Origin: Halorhabdus sp. CBA1104
GTDB taxonomy: Archaea; Halobacteriota; Halobacteria; Halobacteriales; Haloarculaceae
Assembly: GCF_009690625.1 (NCBI RefSeq)
Contig: NZ_CP033878.1
Coordinates: 2,480,001 to 2,544,000, forward strand
DNA: 64,000 bases
Reading direction: 5' to 3'
Shown here: positions 54,884 to 64,000 of the stretch, in pieces
Position numbering within the stretch: the first letter of the stretch is position 1
Layout of the letters: the number at the start of each line of letters is the position of its first letter
Translations under genes and position numbers: made by a program
Notes under the pieces: model-generated
The model's database searches: none
What the model was told of the DNA's origin: nothing
Seen by the model: the letters and a program-made list of their open reading frames with translations, nothing else

Positions 54884-55153
54884 TCACCGGCGATCCGGCG
54901 GGCCGTCCTCGGCGGCCAGTTTGTACGCTTCAGCCCCGACCAGCACCGTCGTTACGACCGCGCCCACGCTCAGTGCCAGGACGACCAGGAGCGTCACGTA
55001 CAGCGCTCGCGTCACGAGCGAGCCCGCCCGGAGGACAAACAGCACGTAGAGACCAACGGCGAAGGCCATACCCGCCCCGAAGCCGAGCTTCGCGTGTTCT
55101 TGGACCCGGAGTGCACGGACCAGTCGTCTACGGCCGTTCGATGCCTCGGACAC
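54884..55153 (-). CDS. small two-helix membrane protein
   Basis: 89 residues from GTG 55151-55153 (SEASNGRRRLVRALRVQEHAKLGF). Two hydrophobic helices separated by a short Arg-containing loop, then a cytoplasmic acidic tail. The GTG start fits conserved haloarchaeal homologues as I remember them. Convergent with the PhoU/TrkA-C gene. Confidence 0.65.
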   Translation of the reverse strand: MSEASNGRRRLVRALRVQEHAKLGFGAGMAFAVGLYVLFVLRAGSLVTRALYVTLLVVLALSVGAVVTTVLVGAEAYKLAAEDGPPDRR

Positions 55154-55318
55154 GGGTCGACTTGGCGCGGGACCGTCAAGAACTCCCCGGACCAGCGATC
55201 CGGCCGGCTGCTGGGAACGGTGCCGGCCGTGGTGCCGCCGCGACACCGCCGTGTGCCTTTCCGGCACGCTTGACCCACATCGAACTGCTAAAGACGGTGG
55301 CCCCGTCCAGTACGCACA

Positions 55319-56275
55319 ATGACGAGTCTGGGGACGGCGACCGCCGCGCCCGGCGAGATCGCCACCGGACGAATGCACGTCGGAGAGACCCGCGATGGGA
55401 GTGCGGTCGGCCTGCCGGTCGCCGTCGTCAACGGCCGCGAGGACGGCAAGACCTTGTACGTCCAGGCGGTCAGCGACGGCGACGAACTCAACGGCGCAGG
55501 CGTCCTCACACGGCTCGTGCCGACACTCGATCCCGACGCGATCAGTGGCACGATCTTGCTCGTCGGGATCGTCAACTACCACGGGTTCCAGGTCGCCGAA
55601 CATCGCAATCCCATCGACGACACGAAGCTGAACCGGGCCTACCCCGGCGAGGAAGCCGGTACCACCAGCGAGCGCCTCGCCGCGGCGACCTTCGCGGCTG
55701 CCTCCCGGGCCGATCTCGTGCTCGACCTGCATCAGGGCTCGACCAGTCGGATGATCGACGAGACCCGGATCCGGTGTGGCACACGCCACCGTCTTCACGA
55801 GGCGTGTCTCGAACTCGCGAAAGCCTTCGGCTGTGGGCACGTCCTCGACCAGAAGGGGCCAGACGGCCAGCTCGCCCGGGCCGCGCCCGACGAGGGCATC
55901 CCGACGATCGATCCCGAACTCGGCGGGGCCGTCGGCTGGGACGAGGGCTCGATCCAGGTGGGGGTCGAGGGCGTCCGGAACGTGCTCAGACACTACGGCT
56001 TCCTCGACGGAACGGCCCCGATGGAGACCCAGACCCGCGCCAGTGGCTTCGACCAGTACGGTGCACCGGCTGGGGGGCTGGTTCATTTCGAACCCGACCT
56101 GGGCGAGCGCGTCGCGGCCGGCGATCACCTCTTTTCGGTGACGGACGTCTTCGGGACCGTCAAAGAGCGTGTCAGCGTCGACTCCGACGGTATCTTCTGG
56201 CGGACACGCCGGCTCCCGCAGGTCGCGACCGGCGAGTACGTCTGCTCGGTCGGGACCACTATCGATTCGTACTGA
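55319..56275 (+). CDS. succinylglutamate desuccinylase/aspartoacylase-family protein
   Basis: 318 residues. The M14-like fold is visible in VQAVSDGDELNGAGVL, GTILLVGIVNYHGF, LNRAYPGE and LVLDLHQGS. The first zinc-binding site in classical members is HGxE; here it reads DGDE, so the first His is replaced by Asp, while the second His (LDLHQGS) is kept. A C-terminal beta domain (residues 235-318) ends in TGEYVCSVG. Amide hydrolase activity is possible but metal binding may differ. Confidence 0.82.
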   Translation: MTSLGTATAAPGEIATGRMHVGETRDGSAVGLPVAVVNGREDGKTLYVQAVSDGDELNGAGVLTRLVPTLDPDAISGTILLVGIVNYHGFQVAEHRNPIDDTKLNRAYPGEEAGTTSERLAAATFAAASRADLVLDLHQGSTSRMIDETRIRCGTRHRLHEACLELAKAFGCGHVLDQKGPDGQLARAAPDEGIPTIDPELGGAVGWDEGSIQVGVEGVRNVLRHYGFLDGTAPMETQTRASGFDQYGAPAGGLVHFEPDLGERVAAGDHLFSVTDVFGTVKERVSVDSDGIFWRTRRLPQVATGEYVCSVGTTIDSY

Positions 56276-56548
56276 CCGTCGAGTATCGCCCGATGCCACA
56301 CCGTCGTATCGACGTCCCGTCACCGACACCACTGGCACTCTGGCGGGTGAGACACGATCGTTCGGGGCTCTATCATCGAACGCACGGTGCTGGCTTCGTC
56401 GTCACCCGCTCCCTAGAGCGTTCACTCCGACGCTGAGTCGAGTGTGTTGTTGCGTGTCCATGGGGCGTGATCGGTCGGTGGCACCTTCGATAGCGACACG
56501 ATCTTCCGGGGAACAAGGGGTATTACGGGACTCTCCCTTACTCCCCCT

Positions 56549-57651
56549 ATGCGAACGTCTTCGAAACGCAGGCTCTCTATCCTCCTGGCTGCCAGTCTCG
56601 CGGCGGTCCTCTCGGCTGTGCCGGTCAGTGCCCACGTCGAGTACGTCACCGGCGACGAGGGCACTGGGAACGCCGCTGAACTGTTCACCGCTGTCTTCAC
56701 CGATCCGGGCAGTCTCGTGTTGCTCACCGGCGGTGCGATCGGTGCGCTCGCGCTGGTCGCGGGGTATCTCCGCTTTGCCAGCGTCGTTCCGGACATCGCC
56801 GTCGCCAGCAAGGCCCTCCAGTCCTACCGGCCCTATCTCCCTGGATGCTCCGGCTGTCGGTCGGCCTCCCGCTGGTGGGCGCTGGCTTTGCCGGCTACCT
56901 GTTCACGCCGAGTCTCTCCGTCGAAGCCCGACTCTTGCAGGTCGCGATCGGCTTCCTGCTGTTGTTCGGGTTAGCGACCCGCGTGGTCGCGGCGATCGGG
57001 CTGGTCGTCTATCTCGGCTTGCTCGCCACCGATGCCACGCTCTTGCTCGCCAGCGAGTACATCGCGGGCTTTCTGGGTATCATGATCGTCGGGGCCGGCC
57101 AGCCCAGCGCCGATATGCTCATCCGGCGGCTGGTCGTCACTGATGGCACCCTCGCCAGCCGCGGCCGCGGCCTGCCGACGCCGGCCGAACTCGCCGGCCG
57201 GGTCGGGATCGACGAGTGGCCCCTCGCCCCCTTGCTCCGGCTGTTCGTCGGGGCGAACTTCCTGTATCTGGGTGTGACCCAAAAGTGGTTCAACCCTGCA
57301 AGCGCCCTCGCGGTCGTCGAGAAGTACGAACTGACCCGGGTCGTCCCCGTGGCGCCCGAACTGTGGGTGTTTGGCGCGGGCTTAGTCGAGGCCGCCGTCG
57401 GCGCGGCGTTCATCCTGGGGCTGTTCACCCGCGGGAGTGCCGCCGTCGGCTTCCTGATGTTGACGACGACGCTGTTCGGCCTACCGGACGATCCCGTCCT
57501 CGCCCACATCACCCTGTTTGGCCTCCTCTCGGCACTGCTGGTCGTCGGGAGCGGCCGGTACTCGCTTGACTCCTCGCTCGTTCCCGCCATCCGGAAGCGA
57601 CTCGACCCTCACTGGGAGTCGCCGGCCGATCCGGCATCGGCGGCCGACTGA
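56549..57651 (+). pseudogene. DoxX-like membrane protein with a one-base frameshift
   Basis: The first 95 codons give a signal-like helix and a second helix ending ALQSYRPYLP; the rest continues in another frame from WMLRLSVGLPLVGAGFAGYLF to the stop at 57651. One extra base in the C3 run 56839-56841 joins them into a 367-residue protein with about nine helices. The second half (LRLFVGANFLYLGVTQKWFNP, LVEAAVGAAFILGLFTRGSAAVGFLML) is DoxX-like; relatives act in quinone or thiosulfate-linked redox reactions. Probably an intact gene with a sequence error. Confidence 0.8.
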
Positions 57652-57695
57652 GCATCGACCGATAGATCCGAGTCTCGGGGCCGAGGAGTGACGGT

Positions 57696-58769
57696 ATGAA
57701 ACGCGTCTGTACCGACTGTGGACGGACGTCTCCGACTGCGGGTCCCTGGCGGTGTTCGTGTGGGTCGCCACTGGCGCTCCAGGCATTGCCGAGGCTGCCG
57801 GCGACGCCACCCGCTCTCGATCGGGACGCTGGGCTGTGGGCCTGTGATGGGTTCGTCCCCGTCGCCCGCCAGGTCACGCTCGGTGAGGGCTGGACCCCGC
57901 TGATCGACAGCGAGCGCGGTATCCAGTACAAACTCGAACACCTGTTTCCGACGGGGAGTTTCAAGGATCGCGGTGCGGCCGTCGTCATCTCTCGTGCCGT
58001 CGAGCGCGGGGCCGATCGCGTCCTCGAAGACTCTTCTGGTAACGCCGGGCTGGCGATCGCCACCTATGCGGCCCGGGCCGGGATCGACGCCGAGATCTTC
58101 GTCCCCAGCGACGCCACGCCCTCGAAGATTCGGGCGATCGAGGGGACGGGAGCCACAGTCCGGCAAATCGACGGCTCCCGAAGGGCCGTGACTGACGCCT
58201 GCATCGGGGCCGTCGAGCGAGGGGACGGGTACTATGCGAGTCACGCCTGGGACCCACTCTTCTTGGCCGGGACGGCCACGTTCGCTCTGGAAGTGCTCGC
58301 CCAGCGCGACTGGACGGCCCCCGACGCAGTGGTGACGCCGCTGGGTCACGGCACGCTGTTTCTGGGTGCAGAACAGGGCTTTCAGCGCCTTTACCGGGCG
58401 GGATGGATCGATTCGCTGCCACGATGCTACGGTGTCCAGGCCAGCGGCGTCGCCCCGATCGCTGCCGCCCGGGGCAACGAGCGCGACGCGGCCCGCAACG
58501 ACGTGGCTGACGGCATCCAGATCGCTGACCCGGTGCGGCGGCGTCAGATACTCGATGCGATCGAGACGACAGTGGGCGATGCGATCGCAGTCACGGCCGG
58601 CGAAACCGAGCGCGCACACGAGCGACTGCGTGGAGAGGGACTGGTCGTCGAACCGACGAGCGCGACAGCGGTGGCGGGCGTGGCGCGACTTCGTGAGCGA
58701 GGGGCGATCGCGGATGGTGAGGACGTGGTGGTCCCACTGACGGGGCGAAACGGCACCACGATTCGCTGA
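57696..58769 (+). CDS. threonine-synthase-like PLP enzyme
   Basis: 357 residues. A zinc-ribbon-like N-terminus ([19 protein letters not shown]) precedes the PLP domain: [24 protein letters not shown] (PLP Lys), [20 protein letters not shown] and [11 protein letters not shown] (phosphate loop). Shorter than true threonine synthase (about 400), so a related lyase or cysteine-synthase-like function is possible. Its start is 44 nt after the DoxX-like gene. Confidence 0.8.
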   Translation: MKRVCTDCGRTSPTAGPWRCSCGSPLALQALPRLPATPPALDRDAGLWACDGFVPVARQVTLGEGWTPLIDSERGIQYKLEHLFPTGSFKDRGAAVVISRAVERGADRVLEDSSGNAGLAIATYAARAGIDAEIFVPSDATPSKIRAIEGTGATVRQIDGSRRAVTDACIGAVERGDGYYASHAWDPLFLAGTATFALEVLAQRDWTAPDAVVTPLGHGTLFLGAEQGFQRLYRAGWIDSLPRCYGVQASGVAPIAAARGNERDAARNDVADGIQIADPVRRRQILDAIETTVGDAIAVTAGETERAHERLRGEGLVVEPTSATAVAGVARLRERGAIADGEDVVVPLTGRNGTTIR

Positions 58770-58864
58770 CTGCCCCTCACAGTGTGAGCGTGCAGAACGC
58801 CGGGCTTTCCCGAGTAGGCACCGACGGAAAGCCTTTACCGCTGCCACAGCGTAGCCGCGAGCAA

Positions 58865-60262
58865 ATGGTACTCGACGATTTGGGATCGTCTCTGCGGGGG
58901 GCACTCGACAACCTCCGGGGGAAGTCCCGCATCAGCGAGGACGACGTCGCCGATGTCGTCCGGGAGGTCCAGCGGTCGCTCCTCCAGGCCGACGCGGACG
59001 TCGACCTGGTGATGGAACTTTCGGACAACATCGAGACGCGGGCCTTAGAGGAGGAGCCACCGGCCGGCACCTCTGCCCGTGACTGGGTGTTGCGCATCGT
59101 CTACGAGGAACTGGTCGATCTGGTCGGTGAATCGACGCCGATCCCGCTCGAGCCCCAGACGATCGTGCTGGCCGGCCTCCAGGGGTCGGGGAAAACCACC
59201 ACGGCATCGAAAATCGCCTGGTGGTTCTCGAAGAAAGGACTGCGCCCGGCGGTCATCCAGACCGACACCTGGCGGCCCGGCGCCTACGAACAGGCCGAGC
59301 AGATGGCCGAACGCGCCGAGGTCGACTTCTATGGCGATCCCGATAGCGACGACGCGGTCCAGATCGCCCGTGACGGCCTGGAAGCCACCCAGGACGCCGA
59401 CGTGCGGATCGTCGACACCGCCGGTCGCCACGCCCTCGAAGACGACCTCATCGACGAGTTAGAGGAGATCGAATCGGTCGTCGAGCCCGACCGGAACCTG
59501 CTGGTGCTCGACGCCGCGATCGGCCAGGAGGCCAAAGAGCAGGCCCAGCGCTTCGAAGGGGCTGTCGGGATCGACGGCGTCGTCATCACGAAACTCGACG
59601 GGACGGCGAAAGGTGGCGGGGCCCTGGTGGCCGTCAACGAGACCGATTCGACGATCGCGTTCCTCGGTACCGGCGAGACCGTCAAGGACGTCGAACGCTT
59701 CGAGCCCTCCGGATTCGTCTCCCGCTTGCTCGGGATGGGCGACCTCGAACAACTGACCGAGCGCGTCGAGCGCGCGATGGAGGAGACGGGCGAGGAAGAA
59801 GACTGGGACCCCGAGGACATGCTCCAGGGAGAGTTCACCCTGAAGGACATGCGCAAGCAGATGGAGGCGATGAACAAGATGGGGCCGCTCGATCAGGTGA
59901 TGGACATGATCCCGGGCCTGGGCGGTGGGATGATGGACCAACTGCCCGACGACGCCATGGACGTCACCGAAGAGCGCATGCGTGACTTCGAGGTCATCAT
60001 GGACTCGATGACCGAAGACGAGCTAGAGAACCCGCGCCAGATCGGCCGCAGCCGGACTGATCGTATCGCCCGTGGCTCTGGGAAACCAGAGGATCGGATT
60101 CGGGAACTGCTCGAACAGCACAAGATGATGGAACGCACGTTGAAGCAGTTCCAGGGCATGGGCGACGCCGACATGGAGCGCATGATGAAACAGATGGACC
60201 AGGGTGACATGGGCGATATGGGCGGCGGCATGGGTGGCATGGGCGGCAACCCGTTCGGATAA
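58865..60262 (+). CDS. srp54: signal recognition particle GTPase SRP54
   Basis: 465 residues from ATG 58865. N domain (residues 1-90), G domain with [13 protein letters not shown] (P-loop), [36 protein letters not shown] and [26 protein letters not shown], then the Met-rich M domain (about 310-465) that binds signal peptides and 7S RNA. The C-terminus is an extended Met/Gly tail ([14 protein letters not shown]). Confidence 0.97.
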   Translation: MVLDDLGSSLRGALDNLRGKSRISEDDVADVVREVQRSLLQADADVDLVMELSDNIETRALEEEPPAGTSARDWVLRIVYEELVDLVGESTPIPLEPQTIVLAGLQGSGKTTTASKIAWWFSKKGLRPAVIQTDTWRPGAYEQAEQMAERAEVDFYGDPDSDDAVQIARDGLEATQDADVRIVDTAGRHALEDDLIDELEEIESVVEPDRNLLVLDAAIGQEAKEQAQRFEGAVGIDGVVITKLDGTAKGGGALVAVNETDSTIAFLGTGETVKDVERFEPSGFVSRLLGMGDLEQLTERVERAMEETGEEEDWDPEDMLQGEFTLKDMRKQMEAMNKMGPLDQVMDMIPGLGGGMMDQLPDDAMDVTEERMRDFEVIMDSMTEDELENPRQIGRSRTDRIARGSGKPEDRIRELLEQHKMMERTLKQFQGMGDADMERMMKQMDQGDMGDMGGGMGGMGGNPFG

Positions 60263-60424
60263 CTACCGTCTGCGAGCAGCGACCGGTCTCGGTCAGACCA
60301 ACTGCTCGAAACGTCGCTGCAATCGCATTCGACCGACCGATTCAGGGTTCTGACGCCGGTGGACGGACAGGTAGCCGCGGGTGCCTACCGGGGTCTCTCG
60401 TCTCACTGCCGACTCGAAAAATAG

Positions 60425-61126
60425 TTACTCTTCGGCCCGCTCGCGCGTCTGCTGGCCGAGTGCCCGGGCAAGTGCAATCACAAGCCCCAGCCCGGCCTGA
60501 ACGTCGGGGTCACGAGTGGCCTTCAGCAGTCCGATTGTACCGATTTTCTCGGGATCCTTGCTTGTGGCTTCACCCAGAGCAGCCAGCACCTCCTCGAGGC
60601 CGCGTGCAACGTCGTCGTCAGCCGCGGTATCGGCGACTTCGCCAAGCCGCGTCCCGGTCGAGGCAAGCGACATCACCATCTCGTCGTCCATCGCGGCGCT
60701 GGCCAGGGAGGCCAGTTCCGCCAGTTCGAGCAGGTCGTCCAGCGTGCCCGTTCGCTGCAATTCGGCGATTTTCTCGACGCCGTCGGCAAGATCGTCGGCG
60801 TTCTGCCCGACGGCCTCGCCGAGCTGGACGGTCTCGTCGGTCGCGATCTCGTTGGCTGCGAGTCCGAGATTCGTCCCCGTGCCGGCAAGGGACTGGACCA
60901 TCTCGTCGTCCATCGCCGACGTGGCGACGTCGGCGCCGTCCAGCAGGTCGTTGACCAGATCGAGACGTTCGAGCAGGCGGGCGACCGCCTCGGGGTTCTC
61001 GGCGACCAGTGATTCGAGATCGACGTCGGTCTCACTCTCTCCGTGCCCGTTCTCGGTTGCCTCTTCCGTCTCGACGTGGCCAGCACCGCCGTCAGTACGG
61101 AGCCGGTCGGCAGGGTCCTCGGTCAT
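60425..61126 (-). CDS. DUF1641 protein, last gene of the sulfur-type operon
   Basis: 233 residues from ATG 61124-61126; a GTG at 61135 is an alternative. Two repeats of SAMDDEMVQSLAGTGTNLGL / SAAMDDEMVMSLASTGTRLGE are visible, and the C-terminal GLLKATRDPDVQAGLGLVIALARALG is the DUF1641 core. These proteins often follow sulfide:quinone-oxidoreductase-like genes; function unknown. A T5 run just downstream (60416-60421 on the minus strand) is a likely terminator. Confidence 0.85.
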   Translation of the reverse strand: MTEDPADRLRTDGGAGHVETEEATENGHGESETDVDLESLVAENPEAVARLLERLDLVNDLLDGADVATSAMDDEMVQSLAGTGTNLGLAANEIATDETVQLGEAVGQNADDLADGVEKIAELQRTGTLDDLLELAELASLASAAMDDEMVMSLASTGTRLGEVADTAADDDVARGLEEVLAALGEATSKDPEKIGTIGLLKATRDPDVQAGLGLVIALARALGQQTRERAEE

Positions 61127-61136
61127 GACTGGCACC

Positions 61137-62276
61137 TCACAGCAGTCCCCTGGCGGTCAGCCAGTAGGACTCGTTGTAGCCCAGTTTCGCCCAGTGGACG
61201 GGTTTGGATGGTTCGCGCATCGCCGGCTCGTCGCCGTACCCGAACTCGACGAACGTCGCCTCGTCCATGCCAGTCTCGATGAAGCAGACCGTCTTCCCGT
61301 CGTAGACCGAGGTCGGCGTCTGACCCCGGACGCGGCTGGCGATCCGGTCGGCGACGACGCCGGCCTCGTAGTGGGCGACGCTGCCGGCCTTGCTCGTCGG
61401 CACGTCGGCCACGTCGCCGATCGCGTAGACGTCTTCGGCCTGTTCGGCCTCCAGGGTCGCTCGGTCGACGTCGATCCAGGTATCGCCCAGTCCGGCCTCG
61501 CTCACGAGGTCACTGGAAGTGTGGGGCGGAATCGCCACGAGCAGGTCGTAGTCGAGTTCGTTGCCTTCCATGGTCTCTAAGACCTGTGCGTCGGGATCGA
61601 CCCGATCGGCGTTGAAGAACGTCTCCAGGTTGATGTCCCGGGACGCAAGTTTCGGTCTCGCCCAGTCGGCGACCGATTGCAGGCCGTGGGCGCGCTGAAT
61701 CGGGTACGTGTACGTGATCTCGATGTCCTCACGGATGCCGCGTTTCCGGAACCAATCGTCGGCCATGAAGACGAACTCCAGAGGTGCGGCCGGACACATG
61801 TGCGGGACGCCGATGACCGACAGCACGAGGTGCCCCTCATCGAAGTCCGCCAGCTCGTCTCGAAGCGCCTCCGCACCCTCGGGTCCGTAGAAGTGATGGC
61901 CGCTCTCGGTGAGGCCGGGGACTTCCTCGGGGTCGAGACTCGCGCCTGTTGCTATCACGAGGTGATCGTAGGCGAGTTCGTCGCCGTCTTCGAGCGTGAC
62001 GGACTTGCCGTCGGTATCGATCCCCGTGACGCGATCGATACGTAACTCGACGCGGCGATCCAACAGATCGGTCAGTGGCCGTTTGGCCTCCTCGACGGTC
62101 TTCTTGCCGAAGGGGACGTAGAGGTAGGCGGGTTTGTAGTGCTGGTGCTCGCCGTCGTTGATCACGGTCACGCGGGCCTCGCCGGCGTCGATCGCCGACC
62201 CGAGGCGCTCGGCGAGCCGGTTCGCCAGGACAGTGCCGCCGGTGCCGCCACCGACGACGACGATCTCGTCGGTCAT
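61137..62276 (-). CDS. sulfide:quinone oxidoreductase-like FAD protein
   Basis: 379 residues. FAD/NAD(P)-binding EIVVVGGGTGGTVLANRLAE at the N-terminus, LVIATGASLDPEEVPGLTE, and VYAIGDVADVPTSKAGSVAHYEA near residue 285. One Cys lies in IGVPHMCPAAPLEF, a redox position shared with type SQR/FCC-like proteins; the second redox Cys of classical SQR is not evident, apart from one in TVCFIETGM. It overlaps tusA by 4 nt. Likely moves electrons from a sulfur donor to quinone; substrate uncertain. Confidence 0.85.
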   Translation of the reverse strand: MTDEIVVVGGGTGGTVLANRLAERLGSAIDAGEARVTVINDGEHQHYKPAYLYVPFGKKTVEEAKRPLTDLLDRRVELRIDRVTGIDTDGKSVTLEDGDELAYDHLVIATGASLDPEEVPGLTESGHHFYGPEGAEALRDELADFDEGHLVLSVIGVPHMCPAAPLEFVFMADDWFRKRGIREDIEITYTYPIQRAHGLQSVADWARPKLASRDINLETFFNADRVDPDAQVLETMEGNELDYDLLVAIPPHTSSDLVSEAGLGDTWIDVDRATLEAEQAEDVYAIGDVADVPTSKAGSVAHYEAGVVADRIASRVRGQTPTSVYDGKTVCFIETGMDEATFVEFGYGDEPAMREPSKPVHWAKLGYNESYWLTARGLL

Positions 62277-62512
62277 GTAGTCTCGACGTAGATGGCCCAG
62301 TGGTCGTCGATCTCTTCGACCGTCAGTAGTTCGTGGCCGGCCTCATCGAGCCACTCGGGCACGTCGTTTTTCGAGCCCTCGTCGCTCGTCAGCAGCTCGA
62401 TCGTCGTCCCTGCCTCGACCTCTTTGACCTTGCCGATCAGGTCCATCAGCGGGCCGGGACAGGTTGCACCGCGCGAATCGACCTCGATGTCGGGAGTTGG
62501 TGTGTCACTCAT
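62273..62512 (-). CDS. tusA: TusA-type sulfurtransferase
   Basis: 79 residues from ATG 62510-62512. The active-site motif TCPGPLMDLIGKVKEVEAG (Cys-Pro-x-Pro) defines TusA/SirA-like sulfur carriers. It hands persulfide sulfur between the DsrE-like protein upstream and, by context, the SQR-like flavoprotein downstream, which it overlaps by 4 nt. Confidence 0.93.
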   Translation of the reverse strand: MSDTPTPDIEVDSRGATCPGPLMDLIGKVKEVEAGTTIELLTSDEGSKNDVPEWLDEAGHELLTVEEIDDHWAIYVETT

Positions 62513-62522
62513 TGGAATCACT

Positions 62523-62924
62523 TCAGACGAAGAGTACCTGTTTGTCCGACGCACGGTTCAGGAACCCGGCGACACCCAGCGTGTCGTCGAAGACGTCGAC
62601 GTAATCGTCGAGATCCGTGTCCATGATGTCCATGACCATCTCGCAGGCGTAGACCTCAAGCGGGCCGATCCCTTTGGCCCGCTCCAGTTGCTCGAAGAAC
62701 AGCGGCACCTCGTCGCCGCCCGACTGCAACATCGCTTCGCCGGCCGGGCCGGCCACCTGGAAGTCACCGCTCTCGATGCGGTCTTTCTCGAAGGCCGAAA
62801 GGCCGTTCATCGTCACGAACACCTGGACGGGCGTGTCCGAGGAGGCCGCGATCGAGCTGATCATGCTGACTGCCTGTACACGCTCTAGATCGCCGGATGC
62901 CAGCACAACTGCGTAGCCTGTCAT
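62523..62924 (-). CDS. DsrE/DsrF/DrsH-like sulfur-carrier protein
   Basis: 133 residues from ATG 62922-62924. The core (AVVLASGDLERVQAVSMISSIAASSDTPVQVFVTMNGLSAF) and the conserved Cys in LEVYACEMVMDIM are those of DrsH/DsrE-like proteins that bind sulfur. First gene of the operon, 10 nt before tusA. With TusA and the SQR-like protein it forms a persulfide-handling set. Confidence 0.9.
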   Translation of the reverse strand: MTGYAVVLASGDLERVQAVSMISSIAASSDTPVQVFVTMNGLSAFEKDRIESGDFQVAGPAGEAMLQSGGDEVPLFFEQLERAKGIGPLEVYACEMVMDIMDTDLDDYVDVFDDTLGVAGFLNRASDKQVLFV

Positions 62925-62956
62925 CGATCTCTCACACTCGTATCTATGGCTCGGCC

Positions 62957-62964
62957 GTTTATAG
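62957..62964 (-). promoter_or_regulatory. TATA box of the DsrE/TusA/SQR-like operon
   Basis: CTATAAAC on the minus strand, centred about 37 nt before the DsrE-like ATG; predicts a leader of roughly 10 nt. Confidence 0.55.
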
Positions 62965-63088
62965 TATTTCGCAATGTTTCCAAGATAGTGAGAACAATGT
63001 GTACTGGTGTTGAGTGCCGCGTTACTGTGTATCACTATTCGGTCGGGGACGCGGGCGTTTTTTGAGTCGGCCGGCCGTCGGTCCGGTA

Positions 63089-63663
63089 ATGACCGTCCGC
63101 GAGGTGGCGCTTAGGGCCTACAGGGAAGGGCTTCCGGCTCTCTCTGCCAGCCTCGTCGGTGGCCTGCTCGCCGGCGTCGTCCTCGGCGGGATGCGGGCCG
63201 AACTCACCGCGATCGATGGCTTGCTCGTGCTCGTGCCGGCGTTGCTCGCCACGCGAGGCAACGTCTATGGCTCGCTCGGGGCGCGGATCGCGACCGCACT
63301 CCACCAGGGTCTGCTCGAACCTCGTGTGAGTGAGGCCGACGACCGACTGCTCAAAGCGGTCGCCGCGGCGATCGCCAACGGCCTGCTCGCCAGCGTCTTC
63401 GCGGCGGTCGTGGCGACGGCGGCACTCGTCTGGCTCGGCCGCCCGGGTGCGAGCCTCCCGGTACTAGTCGCTGTCGCGTTCATCTCGGGCATTCTCTCGG
63501 GTATTGCCCTGGCCACCACGGTCGTGCTGGTCGTCTTCGCCGGCTTCCGTCGCGGCTACAACCCGGATACGCTGGTCGGGCCGCTGGTCACGACTGCCGG
63601 CGACGTCTTCGGGATGGCCGCGCTGTTGCTCGCTGCCAGACTCGTCATCTGGGGGTGGGATGA
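63089..63663 (+). pseudogene. MgtE-like divalent-cation transporter, first half-gene, with a probable one-base frameshift
   Basis: Hydrophobic protein of about 190 residues: LPALSASLVGGLLAGVVLGGM, LVLVPALLATRGNVYGSLGARIATAL and TLVGPLVTTAGDVFGMAALLLAARLVIWG match MgtE-type membrane domains. After WG the frame stays open to the window end with Arg/Asp-rich nonsense. One more G in the G5 run 63651-63655 creates TGA at 63661-63663 and the usual 4-nt overlap with the next gene's ATG, so a one-base error is likely. Confidence 0.75.
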
Positions 63664-64000
63664 TGGCCCGGACCGACTGGACGATGCGGGCGATCACGCG
63701 AGCGATGTTGCCAGTCTTGCTCGTGTTGACCACGATCGAGATCGGGAGCGGCCTCGTCCTGGAAAGTTTCGAGTCACAGCTGCTGACCCATCCCTCGTTG
63801 CTGATCCTCGTGCCAGTGACGATCGGCACGGCCGGGAACCTCGGGTCGATTCTCGCGGCCCGGTTCTCGACGGCGTTTCATCTCGGGACCCTCTCGTTTT
63901 CCCCGACGGACGATCGCCTGCTCGGGAACGTACTCGCGACGGTCGCACTCGCGCTGACGGTCTTTCCCGTGATCGGCGTCGGTGCCTGGGGACTGGGTGT
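63660..64000 (+). CDS. MgtE-like divalent-cation transporter, second half-gene (continues beyond window)
   Basis: At least 113 residues from ATG 63660. MLPVLLVLTTIEIGSGLVLESFE and LLILVPVTIGTAGNLGSILAARFSTAFHLG repeat the MgtE-type helix pattern seen in the preceding gene (compare VPALLATRGNVYGSLGARIATAL). Split pairs of such half-genes are common in archaea; the two products should pair to form one transporter for Mg2+ or a similar ion. Confidence 0.8.
   Translation, partial: MMARTDWTMRAITRAMLPVLLVLTTIEIGSGLVLESFESQLLTHPSLLILVPVTIGTAGNLGSILAARFSTAFHLGTLSFSPTDDRLLGNVLATVALALTVFPVIGVGAWGLG

Noticed and set aside
1-64000. tRNA genes, rRNA genes, CRISPR arrays, replication origin.
   Set aside because: No T-loop plus acceptor pairing, no rRNA segments, no spaced direct repeats, and no orc1/cdc6 gene with origin repeats were seen by eye; a tRNA or Rfam scan was not possible.

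Overview
The window is a high-GC haloarchaeal chromosome segment. Supporting signs are acidic proteins, an archaeal/eukaryotic-type information machinery (TFB, aIF1A, Rio1, SRP54, Trm1, a beta-CASP nuclease, tRNase Z), Tat-dependent lipoproteins with Thr-rich linkers, TATA boxes about 27 nt before start codons (leaderless messages), and 4-nt ATGA gene overlaps. A Halorhabdus/Halapricum-like member of the Haloarculaceae would fit, but that is a guess. I see no rRNA, tRNA or CRISPR.

Regions: (1) 1-2605, the end of a DMSO-reductase-type molybdoenzyme operon with its Bat-type HTH regulator. (2) 2826-12669, a compact block on the minus strand. A ferric-type ABC transporter (binding protein, fused permease, ATPase) is joined by successive 4-nt overlaps to a membrane glycosyltransferase, a Tat-exported gluconate-dehydrogenase-gamma-like subunit and a GMC flavoprotein. 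Upstream lies an RGP/UPTG-type glycosyltransferase. Both the transporter operon and the RGP gene have a TTTAGG-N4-CCTAAA palindrome between TATA box and start, which looks like a DtxR/SirR/Idr iron-repressor operator. (3) 12846-20641, DUF502 protein, beta-CASP nuclease, OFA-type MFS carrier, NagA, TFB, TrmB regulator and a Gln/Pro-repeat membrane protein. (4) 20709-28738, anaerobic ribonucleotide reductase (nrdD, frameshifted nrdG) and a thiamine-type ABC operon ending in a frameshifted AIR-synthase-family gene. (5) 28862-36999, Rio1/aIF1A cluster, DUF460 protein, VOC protein, histidine kinase, tRNase Z and a TrkA-type protein. (6) 37215-39205, an apparently intact IS200/IS605 element (tnpA, tnpB, probable omega RNA). 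(7) 39243-55153, lrp/glnA, PAP2, YihY, Trm1, exported phosphodiesterase-like protein, sensor, ilvA, lipoproteins, citrate synthase, PhoU/TrkA-C protein. (8) 55319-64000, zinc-hydrolase-like protein, frameshifted DoxX-like protein, threonine-synthase-like enzyme, SRP54, a DsrE/TusA/SQR-like sulfur operon, and the start of a split MgtE-like transporter.

Two patterns cut across the annotation. First, paired perfect hairpins (roughly 37-54 bp per pair, every stem with a different sequence) sit inside reading frames or at gene ends in the beta-CASP gene (two pairs), in tnpA, at the tnpA stop codon, in the 3' end of tnpB, and in the transposon right end. Second, four genes each lack one base in a short G/C run (nrdG, AIR-synthase, DoxX, MgtE-like). 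This points to assembly undercalls or very recent mutations and should be settled before any of them is called a pseudogene.
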